DNA of 64,000 bases from the NCBI RefSeq assembly GCF_010448835.1, contig NZ_CP048409.1, positions 3,947,501 to 4,011,500 on the forward strand, read 5' to 3'. Under the pieces are notes generated by a model that worked only from the letters and a program-made list of their open reading frames with translations, ran no database searches and was not told the origin of the DNA. The position numbers were made by a program, and so were the translations under genes. Positions 1 through 10,339 of this stretch are shown here, piece by piece (position 1 is the first letter of the stretch; each line of letters opens with the position of its first letter). This DNA comes from Draconibacterium halophilum (GTDB lineage: Bacteria; Bacteroidota; Bacteroidia; Bacteroidales; Prolixibacteraceae).

Positions 1-160
1 AATCCGGCACAGCTTCGCCTAGCGGGCATTTTATTATGGGCACAAGTAAATCTGCATACTTTATGCTTCGTTCCGAAAAAGTCATGTGTTAATATTTTGG
101 TTACTGTCCTGTCCCTAAAACAGTAAATTTAAAAAGTAGCGTGGGACAGATACATTATCT
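1..160. other. left-edge stretch without a recognisable gene
   Basis: I see no coding frame with recognisable content here. One short inverted repeat is visible: CTGTCCC at 109-115 against GGGACAG at 143-149. The stretch leads into the larger inverted repeat at 161-271. Confidence 0.4.
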
Positions 161-271
161 GCAAGAGGGGCATCGCCAAACGCCCACACAACACACAAGT
201 ACGCCCCACGCAAATCGTGGGCGTCATACTCATATTCCTGTTGTGTAAAAAAATTGGCGATTTTCTCTTGC
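161..271. repeat. complex nested inverted repeat (cruciform-like)
   Basis: Four arms nest in order. GCAAGAG (161-167) pairs with CTCTTGC (265-271). ATCGCCAA (172-179) pairs with TTGGCGAT (254-261). ACACAACA (186-193) pairs with TGTTGTGT (239-246). ACGCCCCACG (201-210) pairs with CGTGGGCGT (216-224), with one bulged C and the five-base loop CAAAT. The whole folds as one long interrupted hairpin of about 110 bases. It lies beyond the 3' end of the RteC gene. It could be a dispersed repeat, a recombination site or a structured RNA; its role is unknown. Confidence 0.6.
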
Positions 272-420
272 AAGAATAAAAGCTAACGCTCTAATATTTT
301 TATATCACTCACCATTTCCCTTTTGGTGAGAAGATCTTCTATTTTCTACTACAAAGTTAATTCAATTTAAACTCATTTCCTGTTTCATTTTAATGTTTCT
401 ATCTAAATATTCATTCACAC

Positions 421-1290
421 TTATTCATCCATATCATCCATTCGCTTTTGTAAGACTTCGATTAAGTGTTTCAGAAAACTAACCTGCTCGCTTCTTCCAC
501 GCATTTCTTTAAAGGTGCCATAAATATCCCTAAACTTGATATTGAACATTTTTTCGAAGACGCGGGCAATTTCAATTCGGCTGGCTTTCCCATTATTAAT
601 AGCCTTAGCCAGGAAAAGTGAATACACTATTTCCAAAGCATCAATATTCGGATTAGTCCAGTATAAATTACTGACAAACTCTGTATTCCCTTTCAGTTTT
701 CTGATTTCATTTCCGATGTATTTTTTGAGTTGATCGTTAGCCATTATTCTGGCTAGGGTTTTATCGTATCCTGTACAGAAATTTGGATCAATGTGACATG
801 AAATATTATCCTCATGAATCCGTGAATCCAGGTTTCCCCTTAAAAAATAAATATGATCTAAATCTGTTTTATTTCTCTTATAATATTGGTAAAGTTCTCT
901 ATTATTTCTTTGATAAGTACAGATCTTTTGAATTTCGTTCTGGAAATACTTTAGTTGAATCTTTTTTCCTCCCTCCGGTCTGTGTGACTCTATATTAAAT
1001 ACTTCAGTATAAAAAATAAATTTACTATCTACTTTCGGCTTCACATGCTTAAAAAAATAGATTTCTTCCTCCTTCTTACTGAATCCGTCGTTTTGTACAG
1101 ACACTCTTAATTTTGACATTACATTATAACACAGACCGATGGCTTTTTCGGTTAACTCCACAAAATCCTGGGTTTGTACTTTTAACCGGGATAAGGTTTC
1201 TTCCAGAACTCTAATTGTTTCTTGATACGATTGATGATTCATGGCTTTATGCATTTCTCTGAACAGTTCTTTGAAGCTTTGTCTATACAA
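421..1290 (-). CDS. RteC-family protein (conjugative transposon regulator family)
   Basis: This 289-residue cytoplasmic protein looks like the RteC family. In the Bacteroides element CTnDOT, RteC is the DNA-binding activator of the excision operon. Family-like stretches in order are EIYFFKHVKPKVDSKFIFY near residues 76-94, a KYFQNEIQKI..NRELYQYY segment near 114-138, LDHIYFLRG near 143-151, and the C-terminal FEKMFNI..FKEMRGRSEQVSFL. It has no signal peptide or membrane segment. It stands alone: no RteA/RteB, excision or tra genes are visible beside it, although the window edge is only 420 bases away. An IntDOT-like integrase lies 56 kb to the right. Family membership is judged by motif recall, not a search. 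Its role here is inferred only from the family. Confidence 0.75.
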   Translation of the reverse strand: MYRQSFKELFREMHKAMNHQSYQETIRVLEETLSRLKVQTQDFVELTEKAIGLCYNVMSKLRVSVQNDGFSKKEEEIYFFKHVKPKVDSKFIFYTEVFNIESHRPEGGKKIQLKYFQNEIQKICTYQRNNRELYQYYKRNKTDLDHIYFLRGNLDSRIHEDNISCHIDPNFCTGYDKTLARIMANDQLKKYIGNEIRKLKGNTEFVSNLYWTNPNIDALEIVYSLFLAKAINNGKASRIEIARVFEKMFNIKFRDIYGTFKEMRGRSEQVSFLKHLIEVLQKRMDDMDE

Positions 1291-1741
1291 CTGAACAGAA
1301 CGGGGTGAAACGAGTTATATCTTCATATTTCGATTTTCAGAATTAAACTATTTGAAATTCTGGGAACACTATGTGCCCCCAGAAAACAAATTACAATACT
1401 GTAACCTGAACATTAATACCAATTCAAATCAACTATGTGCTGTATATTTAATATTGAGAATTTAGTATTTTCATATTTATTATTATTGGATCTAAATATT
1501 TTAACAATACTCCAGACAACTGTTTAAAATATCCCGGGAGCGAATAAACTCCCGGGATTTCTCCTTCAAAATGAAAGAGAGACCTAACTAAACAAACTAA
1601 ACTATGTGATAAAAACTACCATCACAATTACCTTTTCTTCGTTAGTAAATTTCAGTCATTAAATATTCTCATAATGATATAAACTTAAAGCTCACTCCCA
1701 TTCACACATCACAGAATCTGTCATTATGCATTTTCGTCTAA
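1291..1741. other. AT-rich intergenic stretch before PUL A's 3' end
   Basis: About 450 bases lie between the RteC start and the end of the minus-strand PUL A operon. Apart from the hairpin at 1531-1558 I see no gene, tRNA or clear promoter. The RteC promoter should be in the left part, but no TAnnTTTG box stood out. Confidence 0.4.
1531..1558 (-). terminator. probable terminator at the end of PUL A
   Basis: ATCCCGGGAG (1531-1540) and CTCCCGGGAT (1549-1558) form a perfect 10-bp stem around an 8-base loop. Read on the minus strand it is followed by ATTTTAAA, and on the plus strand by TTTCTCC. It lies about 180 bases after the last minus-strand gene of PUL A. It may act in both directions. Confidence 0.65.
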
Positions 1742-1939
1742 TCATCTTTCTGGCAAACAGTCTTTTGTACATAGCACATGATAATTTAAGATAGCTCCTA
1801 TTTTGTCTTCATTGAGTTTATTAATCCATATTATTTTTTCTTCGAATGATAAATGATCAATTTCAAATAAGGGACAATTTTTGTTTCTATTTCTTTTGGG
1901 GCATTCATATGCAATACCATACAAGTAGGCCTTTATCAC
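1742..1939 (-). CDS. small four-cysteine protein coupled to GH2 gene
   Basis: The 65-residue product starts at a GTG two bases after the TAA of the upstream GH2 gene, so translation is probably coupled. Cysteines lie at residues 13, 22, 57 and 61, in the patterns CP-x7-CPL and C-x3-C, with histidines at 29 and 54. The middle (LSFEEKIIWINKL) looks helical. There is no signal peptide, so it should be cytoplasmic. The Cys/His set could bind a metal, but that is inference. I do not know a function. Its base use matches its neighbours, and the coupled start favours a real gene over a chance frame. Confidence 0.55.
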   Translation of the reverse strand: MIKAYLYGIAYECPKRNRNKNCPLFEIDHLSFEEKIIWINKLNEDKIGAILNYHVLCTKDCLPER

Positions 1940-1941
1940 TT

Positions 1942-4900
1942 TTATCTATAGTTTCCTATCGGTGTAATTTTAAATTTAAACTCATAATCTTGATAAGGTA
2001 CCAAGTATTCATCAAGCGGTTTGGCCCCCCAACTATTAACACAGCCTAATCCCATTTGCAACTTGTCGATGCATATGTTGGTGTAGTCTGATTTACGAAC
2101 TTCCTGCGAATGGCGTTGATCTTTCTCATCACCATCATCCAACGATTCAATTGTATAATTTAATGCGGATGCAGAAAATGGCTCAACAGATTCAAATAAG
2201 AACCCTTTCCCCGCACGATCAAATTGTTTCCACCAACGGATATCAGTTTTGGTCCCTGTTTCTTGTGGACGGATATACGGATAAAACTGGTCTTCCACAT
2301 TTTGATTATATATCCCCAAAAATTGAGAACTTTTCCGATCACGGTAGTTTTCGACAGGCCCCCTACCATAAAACTCAATTTGGTCAAAAGATTCCGGCAT
2401 AACCAATTGCATCCCGAAGCGGAATAAATCCGGCACTTTTGCTTCTGAATCCGCCATCAGTTTTTGATTGACTGTGACGCTACCATCACTACTGATCAAA
2501 TAGGTAAGATTTAACTTTGCAGATACGTCCTTGATTTCATATTCTGCTTGAACCTCTGTTAAATCATTTTTTACTTGAGATTGGAGGCTTTTCAAGGTTA
2601 AATTAGGATCTCGCCATACTTTACTTCGAACCTGAAACCAGGCTCCCATATCATTATCCGTTGGAGCACGCCAGAAGTTCGGTTTTAAAGCTGTTCCAGG
2701 AGCCAGCAATTCGTTGCCTCCAAATGAATATCTTTCGAGAAATCCAGTAGACTTGTTAAAATCTATTTGAAAGTCTTCATCTTTTATGATCATCCAATAT
2801 TGATTCGTATCATGGACTTTGGGATATTTTATTGTCTTTTCGCTCTCATCTATCGCTAATTGACTTTCAATATGAGGTCTTATAACCAATTGATTAGATG
2901 CAACTTTATGACCGGCAGGTAATAATTGTTCACTCTTTTTAAGTTTGAAGAAAACGTTAAGCAATAACTCTTTTTCATCATTGACTTTTTCAATAGAGTA
3001 ATTAAGCTTAACTGTTACCTTCTCCTGAGCCAGTACATTGAGTTCATTTACAATCCCATTTTCAATAACTTCACCATCTGCTAGCAATTGCCATTCGAGG
3101 TAATAATTTTCAAGATTTCGGAAAAAATTCTCATTATAAACGGATAATGTTCCACTCAACAAATCAATCGGATTCACCCAGATTGATTGATAAAAGTAAG
3201 CAATCTCATAAGCATGAGGATTGTAAGTTCGATTGGGTGATATTAAACCGTTATTACAGAAATTCTGATCGCTGCGACTATCATATCTATTGAAATCACC
3301 TGCATACGCTGAAATCTCAACGCCTTCATGTGTTTTGAAGTTTGGCGACTGATCTACAAAATCCCAAATAAAGCCTCCCTGATATTCCGGATATTCCCGG
3401 ATCATATCCCAATATTCTTTAAAGCCTCCTCCTGAATTTCCCATGATATGAGCATACTCGCACTGAATAAGTGGCTTTTCTGGATTGTTAAGCAAATATT
3501 TTTCACATCCATCGTAGTCTAAATACATTGGACAAAAAATATCTGTAGAGTTCCCATTTACTGCTCTTTCGTACTGGATTGGTCGGCTTGGATCCTCTTT
3601 CTTAATCCAATTGTAACAAGAGTCAAAATTAGGTCCCATTCCAGCTTCATTACCTAAAGACCAGATTATAACAGATGGATGATTTCTGTTTCTTTGCACA
3701 TTTCTTTTGTTACGTTCCAAATGTGCCAAAGCAAAATCAGGATTCTTTGCTAAAGTGTTTCTCCCATAGCCCATTCCATGAGACTCCAGATTTGCTTCAG
3801 CAACAACATATAAACCATATTCATCGCAGAGCTCATACCAATACCTATCTGCAGGATAATGGCTTGTACGAACAGCATTGATATTTAATTCCTTCATGAT
3901 TCTTATATCCTGAATCATGCGCTGACGAGAAACTACATAACCGGAATTAGGATCAATTTCGTGTCTATTCACCCCTTTTATTAATACAGGTTTTCCATTT
4001 ACCAGTAATTGTGAATCTTTAATTTCAACTCTACGGAATCCCACTTTTTGTGGAACTACCTCAATTACTTTTCCTGACTTATCCTTTAACGTTGCATAAA
4101 GAGTATAAAGCTTAGGCAATTCTGCACTCCATTTTACCGGGTTTTCAACGTTAAGAATTGTTTGTCCCGATCCCTTTTGATTGCCAGTTGCTACTAATGT
4201 TTCTCCATTAAACAGTTCGAATGACAAAGATAAAGCCGATGCTGATTTAGTCAGAGTAGTTTTAATCTCAAGTATTCCATCTTTATAATCATTTACTAGA
4301 TCCGGAGTAACATGAATGTCTTCGATTCGTTGAGTATTGCGGGCATACAAATAACAATCACGTTCAACTCCTGAATACCTGAAAAGATCCTGGTCTTCCA
4401 AATAAGTACCGTCGCACCACCGAAATACCTGAAATGCTATCAAGTTTTTTCCCTTCACCAGATATTTTGTAATATCGAATTCAGCTTCTAATTTGCTATC
4501 TTCACTATAGCCAGCAAATTTTCCATTTACCCACAAGTATATGTTTGAAGTAACAGAGCCAAAATGAGCAAAAACATCTTTCCCAGTCCAATCCTCGGGT
4601 ATTTCGATCACCCGACGATATGAACCAACATAATTATTTTTAACAGGTATATTGGGTGGACTGACAGAAGCTTGACCCTTCCATGGATAACCGTAATTTA
4701 CATATATTGGATCTCCAAAACCGTTAAGCTCCCATATTGCTGGTACATTTAACGTACTCCATCCTGCATCGTTGAAATCTTTCAGATAAAAATCAGATGG
4801 TCTTTTATCTGCATCTTTTACCCAAAGGAATTTCCACTTACCATTCAGGTTTAAATAGTATTCTGACTTTTGTGGCTGTCCTTTTTTTGCAAGTTCCTTA

Positions 4901-5037
4901 CTTTCATATGCAAAGTTAAATGCATGAATTGTTTTACGATTCAGCTGGTTCTTTTCAGGATTTTGCCATTCATCGCTCTGGGCAAAAGCTGATAAATTAA
5001 ATATTGCAAACAAAAGGATTGATAATATTTGTCTCAT
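1942..5037 (-). CDS. GH2 beta-galactosidase, LacZ-like, secreted
   Basis: The 1031-residue protein is close in length to E. coli LacZ. It begins with a signal peptide ending near SAFAQ, so it is probably periplasmic. Domains in order are a GH2 jelly-roll sugar-binding domain, an Ig-like domain, a TIM barrel (from about residue 350) and a C-terminal beta-galactosidase small-chain domain (NFWRAPTDNDMG). The acid/base Glu is in SLGNEAG near residue 462 and the nucleophile Glu in QCEYAHIMGNS near 525. In PUL A it would remove terminal beta-galactose from oligosaccharide side chains. It follows the frameshifted GH3 by 93 bases and is coupled to the small Cys gene. The exact linkage preference cannot be read from sequence. 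Confidence 0.88.
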   Translation of the reverse strand: MRQILSILLFAIFNLSAFAQSDEWQNPEKNQLNRKTIHAFNFAYESKELAKKGQPQKSEYYLNLNGKWKFLWVKDADKRPSDFYLKDFNDAGWSTLNVPAIWELNGFGDPIYVNYGYPWKGQASVSPPNIPVKNNYVGSYRRVIEIPEDWTGKDVFAHFGSVTSNIYLWVNGKFAGYSEDSKLEAEFDITKYLVKGKNLIAFQVFRWCDGTYLEDQDLFRYSGVERDCYLYARNTQRIEDIHVTPDLVNDYKDGILEIKTTLTKSASALSLSFELFNGETLVATGNQKGSGQTILNVENPVKWSAELPKLYTLYATLKDKSGKVIEVVPQKVGFRRVEIKDSQLLVNGKPVLIKGVNRHEIDPNSGYVVSRQRMIQDIRIMKELNINAVRTSHYPADRYWYELCDEYGLYVVAEANLESHGMGYGRNTLAKNPDFALAHLERNKRNVQRNRNHPSVIIWSLGNEAGMGPNFDSCYNWIKKEDPSRPIQYERAVNGNSTDIFCPMYLDYDGCEKYLLNNPEKPLIQCEYAHIMGNSGGGFKEYWDMIREYPEYQGGFIWDFVDQSPNFKTHEGVEISAYAGDFNRYDSRSDQNFCNNGLISPNRTYNPHAYEIAYFYQSIWVNPIDLLSGTLSVYNENFFRNLENYYLEWQLLADGEVIENGIVNELNVLAQEKVTVKLNYSIEKVNDEKELLLNVFFKLKKSEQLLPAGHKVASNQLVIRPHIESQLAIDESEKTIKYPKVHDTNQYWMIIKDEDFQIDFNKSTGFLERYSFGGNELLAPGTALKPNFWRAPTDNDMGAWFQVRSKVWRDPNLTLKSLQSQVKNDLTEVQAEYEIKDVSAKLNLTYLISSDGSVTVNQKLMADSEAKVPDLFRFGMQLVMPESFDQIEFYGRGPVENYRDRKSSQFLGIYNQNVEDQFYPYIRPQETGTKTDIRWWKQFDRAGKGFLFESVEPFSASALNYTIESLDDGDEKDQRHSQEVRKSDYTNICIDKLQMGLGCVNSWGAKPLDEYLVPYQDYEFKFKITPIGNYR

Positions 5038-5130
5038 ACTTTCATTGTTTTAATCAAGAACAACTACTACGAAAAATAAATATTGATTTAATCAAAATCA
5101 TTCTCTCATATTAGTTGATTATTTAAAGAA

Positions 5131-7331
5131 TTAATCAACCAGTTTAAACTTTATTTTCTGGTTATTTACTATCAAATAATAATCTCCGGTTTCTAGATGT
5201 TTGACACCATCGGTATCAGGGAAACTCAAATCTCTCATCGGATCAATCTCGAAACGAAACAATTTTTTATCTCCCTTCCTTATTTCTTTCTTATCAAAGT
5301 ATTTTAGCTCTTTCATAGGACGAGTAATGGAGGCTACCGGGTCAGCGATGTACCAAAAAACCGTTTCTTTACCATCTATTTCTCCTGTATTTGTAACTTC
5401 TACTTCAGCAATAATTTTTTCATCCTTGCGAATTTCGTCCGACGATAATTTAACCTCTCCATAAGAAAAAGTAGTATAACTCAATCCATAGCCAAACCAA
5501 TACAGCGGTTCAGTAGGAATATCCTGATATTTCCCCTGGTCTGGTCGAGCACTCTGACGCATATTATAATAAACTGGGATTTGACCAGATGTTAATGGGA
5601 AAGTAATAGCCAATCTACCCGATGGATTTATCCTTCCCGATAATATTCCTGCTAGTGCCGATCCTCCAGCAACTCCTGGTTGCCACATTTCAATCATTGC
5701 ATCAGCTAAAGGCTCGATGTTAACCAATTCGAGAGGACGACCGCTTGAAAGAATTAAGACGATAGGTTTTTCTGCCTTTTTTAACTCCTTCACTAATTTT
5801 TGCTGAATTGCAGGTAAAGCGATTGTGGATCTTGACGCATTTTCTCCTGACCAGGTTTTTCTTTCACCTAAACAGACTAAAATAAGATCCGATTTTTGGG
5901 CTAAAGCCAAAGCTTCTTCAAAGTCAGATTCATCCTCACGATCAAAATTACACCCCTCAGCGTAATTAAATTTTATCGAACCTTGAAATTCCTTTTCCAG
6001 TCCTTCAAAGATTGACTCCACGTCACTTGTTTTACTAAGGGTTGCCCAGGAACCTATTAGGTTTGATTTATTTTTTGACATGGGACCAATAACCGCGACA
6101 CTTTCAATTGCTTTATTAATTGGTAGTATATTTTCACTATTTTTTAATAAAACCATTGATTCTTCGGCAAGCTTATTCGCAATTTCAATACTTTCAGGTT
6201 GAAGAAATCTAACCGAGTCATCAATAATCTCAACATAGGGATGTTCAAACAAGCCCAATTTAAATTTTATACTTAATATTCGTCCAACTGCATCATCAAT
6301 TGCATCCATCGAGATTTTGTGTTCTGCAACTAATTCCGCCAAATAGTCTGAGTATATTCCATCCTTCATATCCATTTCCAATCCCGCTGAAAATGCCTTA
6401 TACCCTGCATCTTTCCTGTCAGCAGCAAAGCCTTGGTCGATCAACTGTTCGACTGCATTCCAATCGGATACAACAAATCCCTCATGGCCCATCTTTTCTT
6501 GAGAACTTCTGTTAATAAATAATAATTAGCAGTTGCAGGTATTCCACTAATATCATTGAATGCACTCATCACAGTAGCTGCGCCAGCTTTTATACAGGCT
6601 TCATACGGAACTAAATACGTCTCCCATAAAGACTGCATAGAAATATCGGAGTAGTGATAATCACGACCACCTTCAGATTCACCGTAGCCTACATAATGTT
6701 TAAGACAAGCAGCAATCGAATATTGGTCTCCTAAATTCGTCCCTTGATATCCCTTTACTGAAGCCACTCCGAAAACAGCATTAGCATATGGATCTTCTCC
6801 GTATCCTTCAGAAACTCTCCCCCATCGTCCATCTCGAGCAACATCTATCATTGGTGAGAATGTCCAATCAATACCAGATAGTTTTGACTCTTTGGCAGCA
6901 ACACCACACGCTTCACTTACCAAATCGGGATTCCAGGAACATGCTTGCGCCAGTGAAATTGGATAAACGGTACGAAGACCATGAATTACATCAAATCCGA
7001 AAAGAATAGGAATTCCCAACCGAGACTTTTCGATTGAATTTTTCTGGATCCTATTCCGTATCTCGGCATCTGTATTTTGATAGATAATTGAGCCAACTCC
7101 TACTGGTATTTCATCATCTATTCGCCCAATATTATTTATGTTTACATTTCTTCCAGCGACGACCTGATTTAACTGAAGAATTTTTTCATTTAACGTCATT
7201 CTTGATAATAAATCGACTACCCGCTCATCGATTGTTGCTGTTGAGTCTTTGTAAATGACTTTTTGGGCGTGAGCAGAAATCATGGTAAGGATATAGATAA
7301 ATGAGGTTAATATCAATTTTTTATTTTTCAT
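5131..7331 (-). pseudogene. GH3 beta-glucosidase (BglX-like), single-base frameshift
   Basis: Two frames together make one GH3 enzyme of about 733 residues. The first (7331 down to about 6490) carries a signal peptide, the N-terminal TIM barrel, the DVIHG motif and KHYVGYG. The second holds the nucleophile Asp in VVSDW (about residue 287 of the joined protein), the alpha/beta sandwich domain and an FnIII-like C-terminal domain. The frame breaks at the CCC of 6488-6490: one more G in coding TGGGCC restores KKRWGHEGFVVSDW, matching the other GH3 genes here. It is either a sequencing homopolymer error or a true mutation; as read, the first frame lacks the nucleophile and is inactive. It lies between GH106 and GH2 in the PUL A operon. 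Confidence 0.85.
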
Positions 7332-7378
7332 GGTACACTATTGAGTAAAATTAGATTAGCACTAAACGCACAATAAAC

Positions 7379-10255
7379 TTAAAAATGCTTTTTATAAACT
7401 GATACAGGTCCTATTAGTCCTTCAGACATCAGATTATTTTCCTTTCCCATAAACTGTCGATATTTTTTATCTCCAGAATTTGCATTTCCAATAAAGCCAT
7501 TTAAAAGAGTAGGCAATACTTTTACTAAGACTTCATTTTCTCCTTTTTTCAAATAATTACTTACATCAAAGACGTAGGGTAAATTTATTCGAGTCCCAAT
7601 TAATTGTCCGTTCACGTATAACTCTGCGGTATATTTAACCTCTCCAAAATCAATAAGATACTTGGACTTTTTATCAAACCTTTTTAATTTGAATTTGGAG
7701 TGATACTGTCCGATCGAGGACTCATACTTCCATTTCTCCTTTGTTTTCCAATCAAATAGAGTAGTATCATCAATACTTTTATTATCTGTCCTAATATTCC
7801 ATTTCGTGAGGGAAAGTATTTTCTTGGCTCTTACGGGACTTAGACATACTTTATCCAAATCGTTTGCAACACTCAATATCTCAGTACTTGCAAACAGGAT
7901 TCTTGTGCAATATGGTGGCAGAATAATAGATGCCGATTCGCTTGACTTATTTTTTTGAATTGTACCATCTTCTGCATCCAACCAATAACAATGCGAGAAA
8001 TTATCATTAATAGAAAGTGAGATTTCTTGCCATTCATCACTTGTATTCCAAATGAAATGCAATCGGCTACCATCAGCTAATTCTCTTTGTGACTGACGAA
8101 TAAACGGATATGGATTATCAAATTGTATCGGGCAGTTTGCTTGAATAAAGGAAATCCAATCTGAACTTACGATATTATTTTTTTCATACTTGGAAAAAGC
8201 CCCTTCTAGTGACGAGGTTAAGTAATCATTTGTTTTTTTATCATTCTCCACCCAATTTCGAAAAGATGGTTGTTTATCAGGAATATTTCCAATGAACAAC
8301 AAGTTTAATCCTATACTTGCAAGATTGTTAATACGTTCTGCCGTTTGAATTTGGATGTATGGTGCATTGGCAATGATAAGCCCTTTGTAAATATTCCCAC
8401 GAATATTGAGTTTGTTATTATCTGTTACTTCGGCCAATTGAAGAGATTTGTCATTTACCCAGTTCCACGTAATTCCATTCTTTTCTAATTCATTTATTAT
8501 CGGCCATACTTTTACACACCATTCATGAACAGCAATGGCTTGTGGATCCATAAATTGTTCATCTGTTATATTGCTTTTATCAATGGTACCTCTCGTAAAA
8601 ATTTCATTTGGATTATCAGTCAACCCAGTAAAATTCAAGAAAGGATAATAAATCAAAACATCCGATATTGGATTCCCAACTTGCATCGCATGTTGCGTCC
8701 TACTGACATACTCGTTTATTTTCTTCTGAAATTTCCAGTAAGGATTGCTTTCACCTAAATTAGATGAGAAGTTTATAGATGGAATAAAGGGAGTTGAAAA
8801 TGGATACCATCCTTCTTTTGGTAACCTATCATTTTGGTAACGATAAGGTACTCCATGATAAACAATTTGGTTAACACCTGCAGCAAACAGTTTATCAATA
8901 GATAATCGAATCATTTGAGGAGTAGTTGCATAAGCTCTGTTCCCATATACAACTGATTCTGCGGAAATTAAAGGACGGTTGTATAAGTTTGCTCCCGAAG
9001 TTGTTAGTTTTAATCTTCCCTCTGATCCGTTCATGCTTTCAGTTTCAGGGATAGATGCCATTCCGGCCATTGCCATCATATCCATGTTTAAACCATAAGG
9101 TTGTGTGCGGTAAAGCAATCCCTTTCGTTCCAAATAATTTTTACTGGTTTCCAAAAAATGTTCTTCAAGCAACTCACTAATGGTTAAATCGTAATCATAA
9201 CGCAGACGCCAGTCTTCATCTGAAAACATAAAATCTGGATCGGCATGCGGGTTCATAAATTCAACCATGTTATATCCCTTTTGCATATTTGCGGGAAGCC
9301 AAGGAGTTATATCATATCCGCGATGATTTTTAAACCAATCTATAAAGTCGAATGAATAGTGCCTATCAGCTTTAAATTCGTAACTATCAGTGAATACGGC
9401 TCGTAATGGATCTCCAAAATACGGTTTCAAACCGGTCCGAGTTCCCAATAAATGGCTGTAGTTTTTTAATACTTTTGTTGAGTCTAAATGATTAACCACA
9501 GGTCCCTGTTTGGGCATTGCTACAGTCATTGTCCTTTCACCACTTAGGACTGCCCAAAAAGCAATTATTTTCCATTTACCCTCTGGGGCATTCCATCTTA
9601 GAGTATCAGTTTTAACTTTTTCTGTTAAAACTTGTACTGAGGAAGAATCAAGCAAGACAGTCTCAGTACCTTCTTTCATCTTTGACAGTAGCACTTTTGA
9701 TGCAACAACGGCTTGTAGTTTCGAAAAGCCTTTAACAGAAGACTCTGCCTTAGGCAATTTGGCAAAAACTAATTGACCACCTGAAATTACAGTATCTGCA
9801 TGATTTAAAGACAGAAAGCCATCCTCCACATCCAGATAGGAACCTCCGGGAGGCCAACCACTGCCATTTGTCAAATCAACTTTTAATCCTTCCCTCTTAG
9901 CTGCATTAAAGACTGTAATCAGGTTGGAATAATAATCGGGAGTATCCCAACCAAGTATCTCTGATATTTTTTCTCTAGGCATAGGAATGCCAATATTTAG
10001 TGGTTGAATTTCCACTCCTCCAAATCCATTGGCTGCAAACATCTGGATTTCTCGTTCTAGCTCATCTTTTGAAACATCATTCCCGGGCCACCACCAACGA
10101 GTATATGGTGCATACTTCTTTGAAGGCGAAACAAAAGTTTTGAAATCAAAACTCTGTTCCGGTTCTAAACTTTTAGATACAACTTTTTGCTGTCCCCAGA
10201 CATTACATACAAAAAGAACAAATAAACATGATATAATTAGTCTTATTTTGCACAT
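7379..10255 (-). CDS. GH106-like alpha-L-rhamnosidase, secreted
   Basis: The 958-residue protein has a signal peptide (to about VWGQ, residue 22). It opens with the GH106-type segment YTRWWWPGNDVSKDELEREI, followed by GFGGVEIQPL. Later family-like marks are VFTDSYEFKADRHYSFDF near residue 290 and the PLISAESVVYG / GVNQIVYHGVPY stretch, leading to a C-terminal beta-sandwich domain (YVNGQLIGTRINLPYVFDVSNY). GH106 enzymes release alpha-L-rhamnose, as in pectic rhamnogalacturonans or gums. It is probably periplasmic. A truncated relative of its last 60-odd residues lies after the GH43 gene at 14223-14425, so the locus once held two. Some proteins of this fold are uncharacterised, so the substrate is moderately sure only. 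Confidence 0.78.
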   Translation of the reverse strand: MCKIRLIISCLFVLFVCNVWGQQKVVSKSLEPEQSFDFKTFVSPSKKYAPYTRWWWPGNDVSKDELEREIQMFAANGFGGVEIQPLNIGIPMPREKISEILGWDTPDYYSNLITVFNAAKREGLKVDLTNGSGWPPGGSYLDVEDGFLSLNHADTVISGGQLVFAKLPKAESSVKGFSKLQAVVASKVLLSKMKEGTETVLLDSSSVQVLTEKVKTDTLRWNAPEGKWKIIAFWAVLSGERTMTVAMPKQGPVVNHLDSTKVLKNYSHLLGTRTGLKPYFGDPLRAVFTDSYEFKADRHYSFDFIDWFKNHRGYDITPWLPANMQKGYNMVEFMNPHADPDFMFSDEDWRLRYDYDLTISELLEEHFLETSKNYLERKGLLYRTQPYGLNMDMMAMAGMASIPETESMNGSEGRLKLTTSGANLYNRPLISAESVVYGNRAYATTPQMIRLSIDKLFAAGVNQIVYHGVPYRYQNDRLPKEGWYPFSTPFIPSINFSSNLGESNPYWKFQKKINEYVSRTQHAMQVGNPISDVLIYYPFLNFTGLTDNPNEIFTRGTIDKSNITDEQFMDPQAIAVHEWCVKVWPIINELEKNGITWNWVNDKSLQLAEVTDNNKLNIRGNIYKGLIIANAPYIQIQTAERINNLASIGLNLLFIGNIPDKQPSFRNWVENDKKTNDYLTSSLEGAFSKYEKNNIVSSDWISFIQANCPIQFDNPYPFIRQSQRELADGSRLHFIWNTSDEWQEISLSINDNFSHCYWLDAEDGTIQKNKSSESASIILPPYCTRILFASTEILSVANDLDKVCLSPVRAKKILSLTKWNIRTDNKSIDDTTLFDWKTKEKWKYESSIGQYHSKFKLKRFDKKSKYLIDFGEVKYTAELYVNGQLIGTRINLPYVFDVSNYLKKGENEVLVKVLPTLLNGFIGNANSGDKKYRQFMGKENNLMSEGLIGPVSVYKKHF

Positions 10256-10339
10256 GGCTAGTTATGTATTATATTACTGACAAATAGATTCTTACAATTT
10301 GAATGTGAAAATTTTTTGTCTTATTTATGAACAAGTTGA

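Noticed and set aside
161..271. integron attC site
   Set aside because: The fold is attC-like, but the expected RYYYAAC and GTTRRRY core boxes do not fit (the right arm reads GTTGTGT), and no integron integrase or cassette array is visible.
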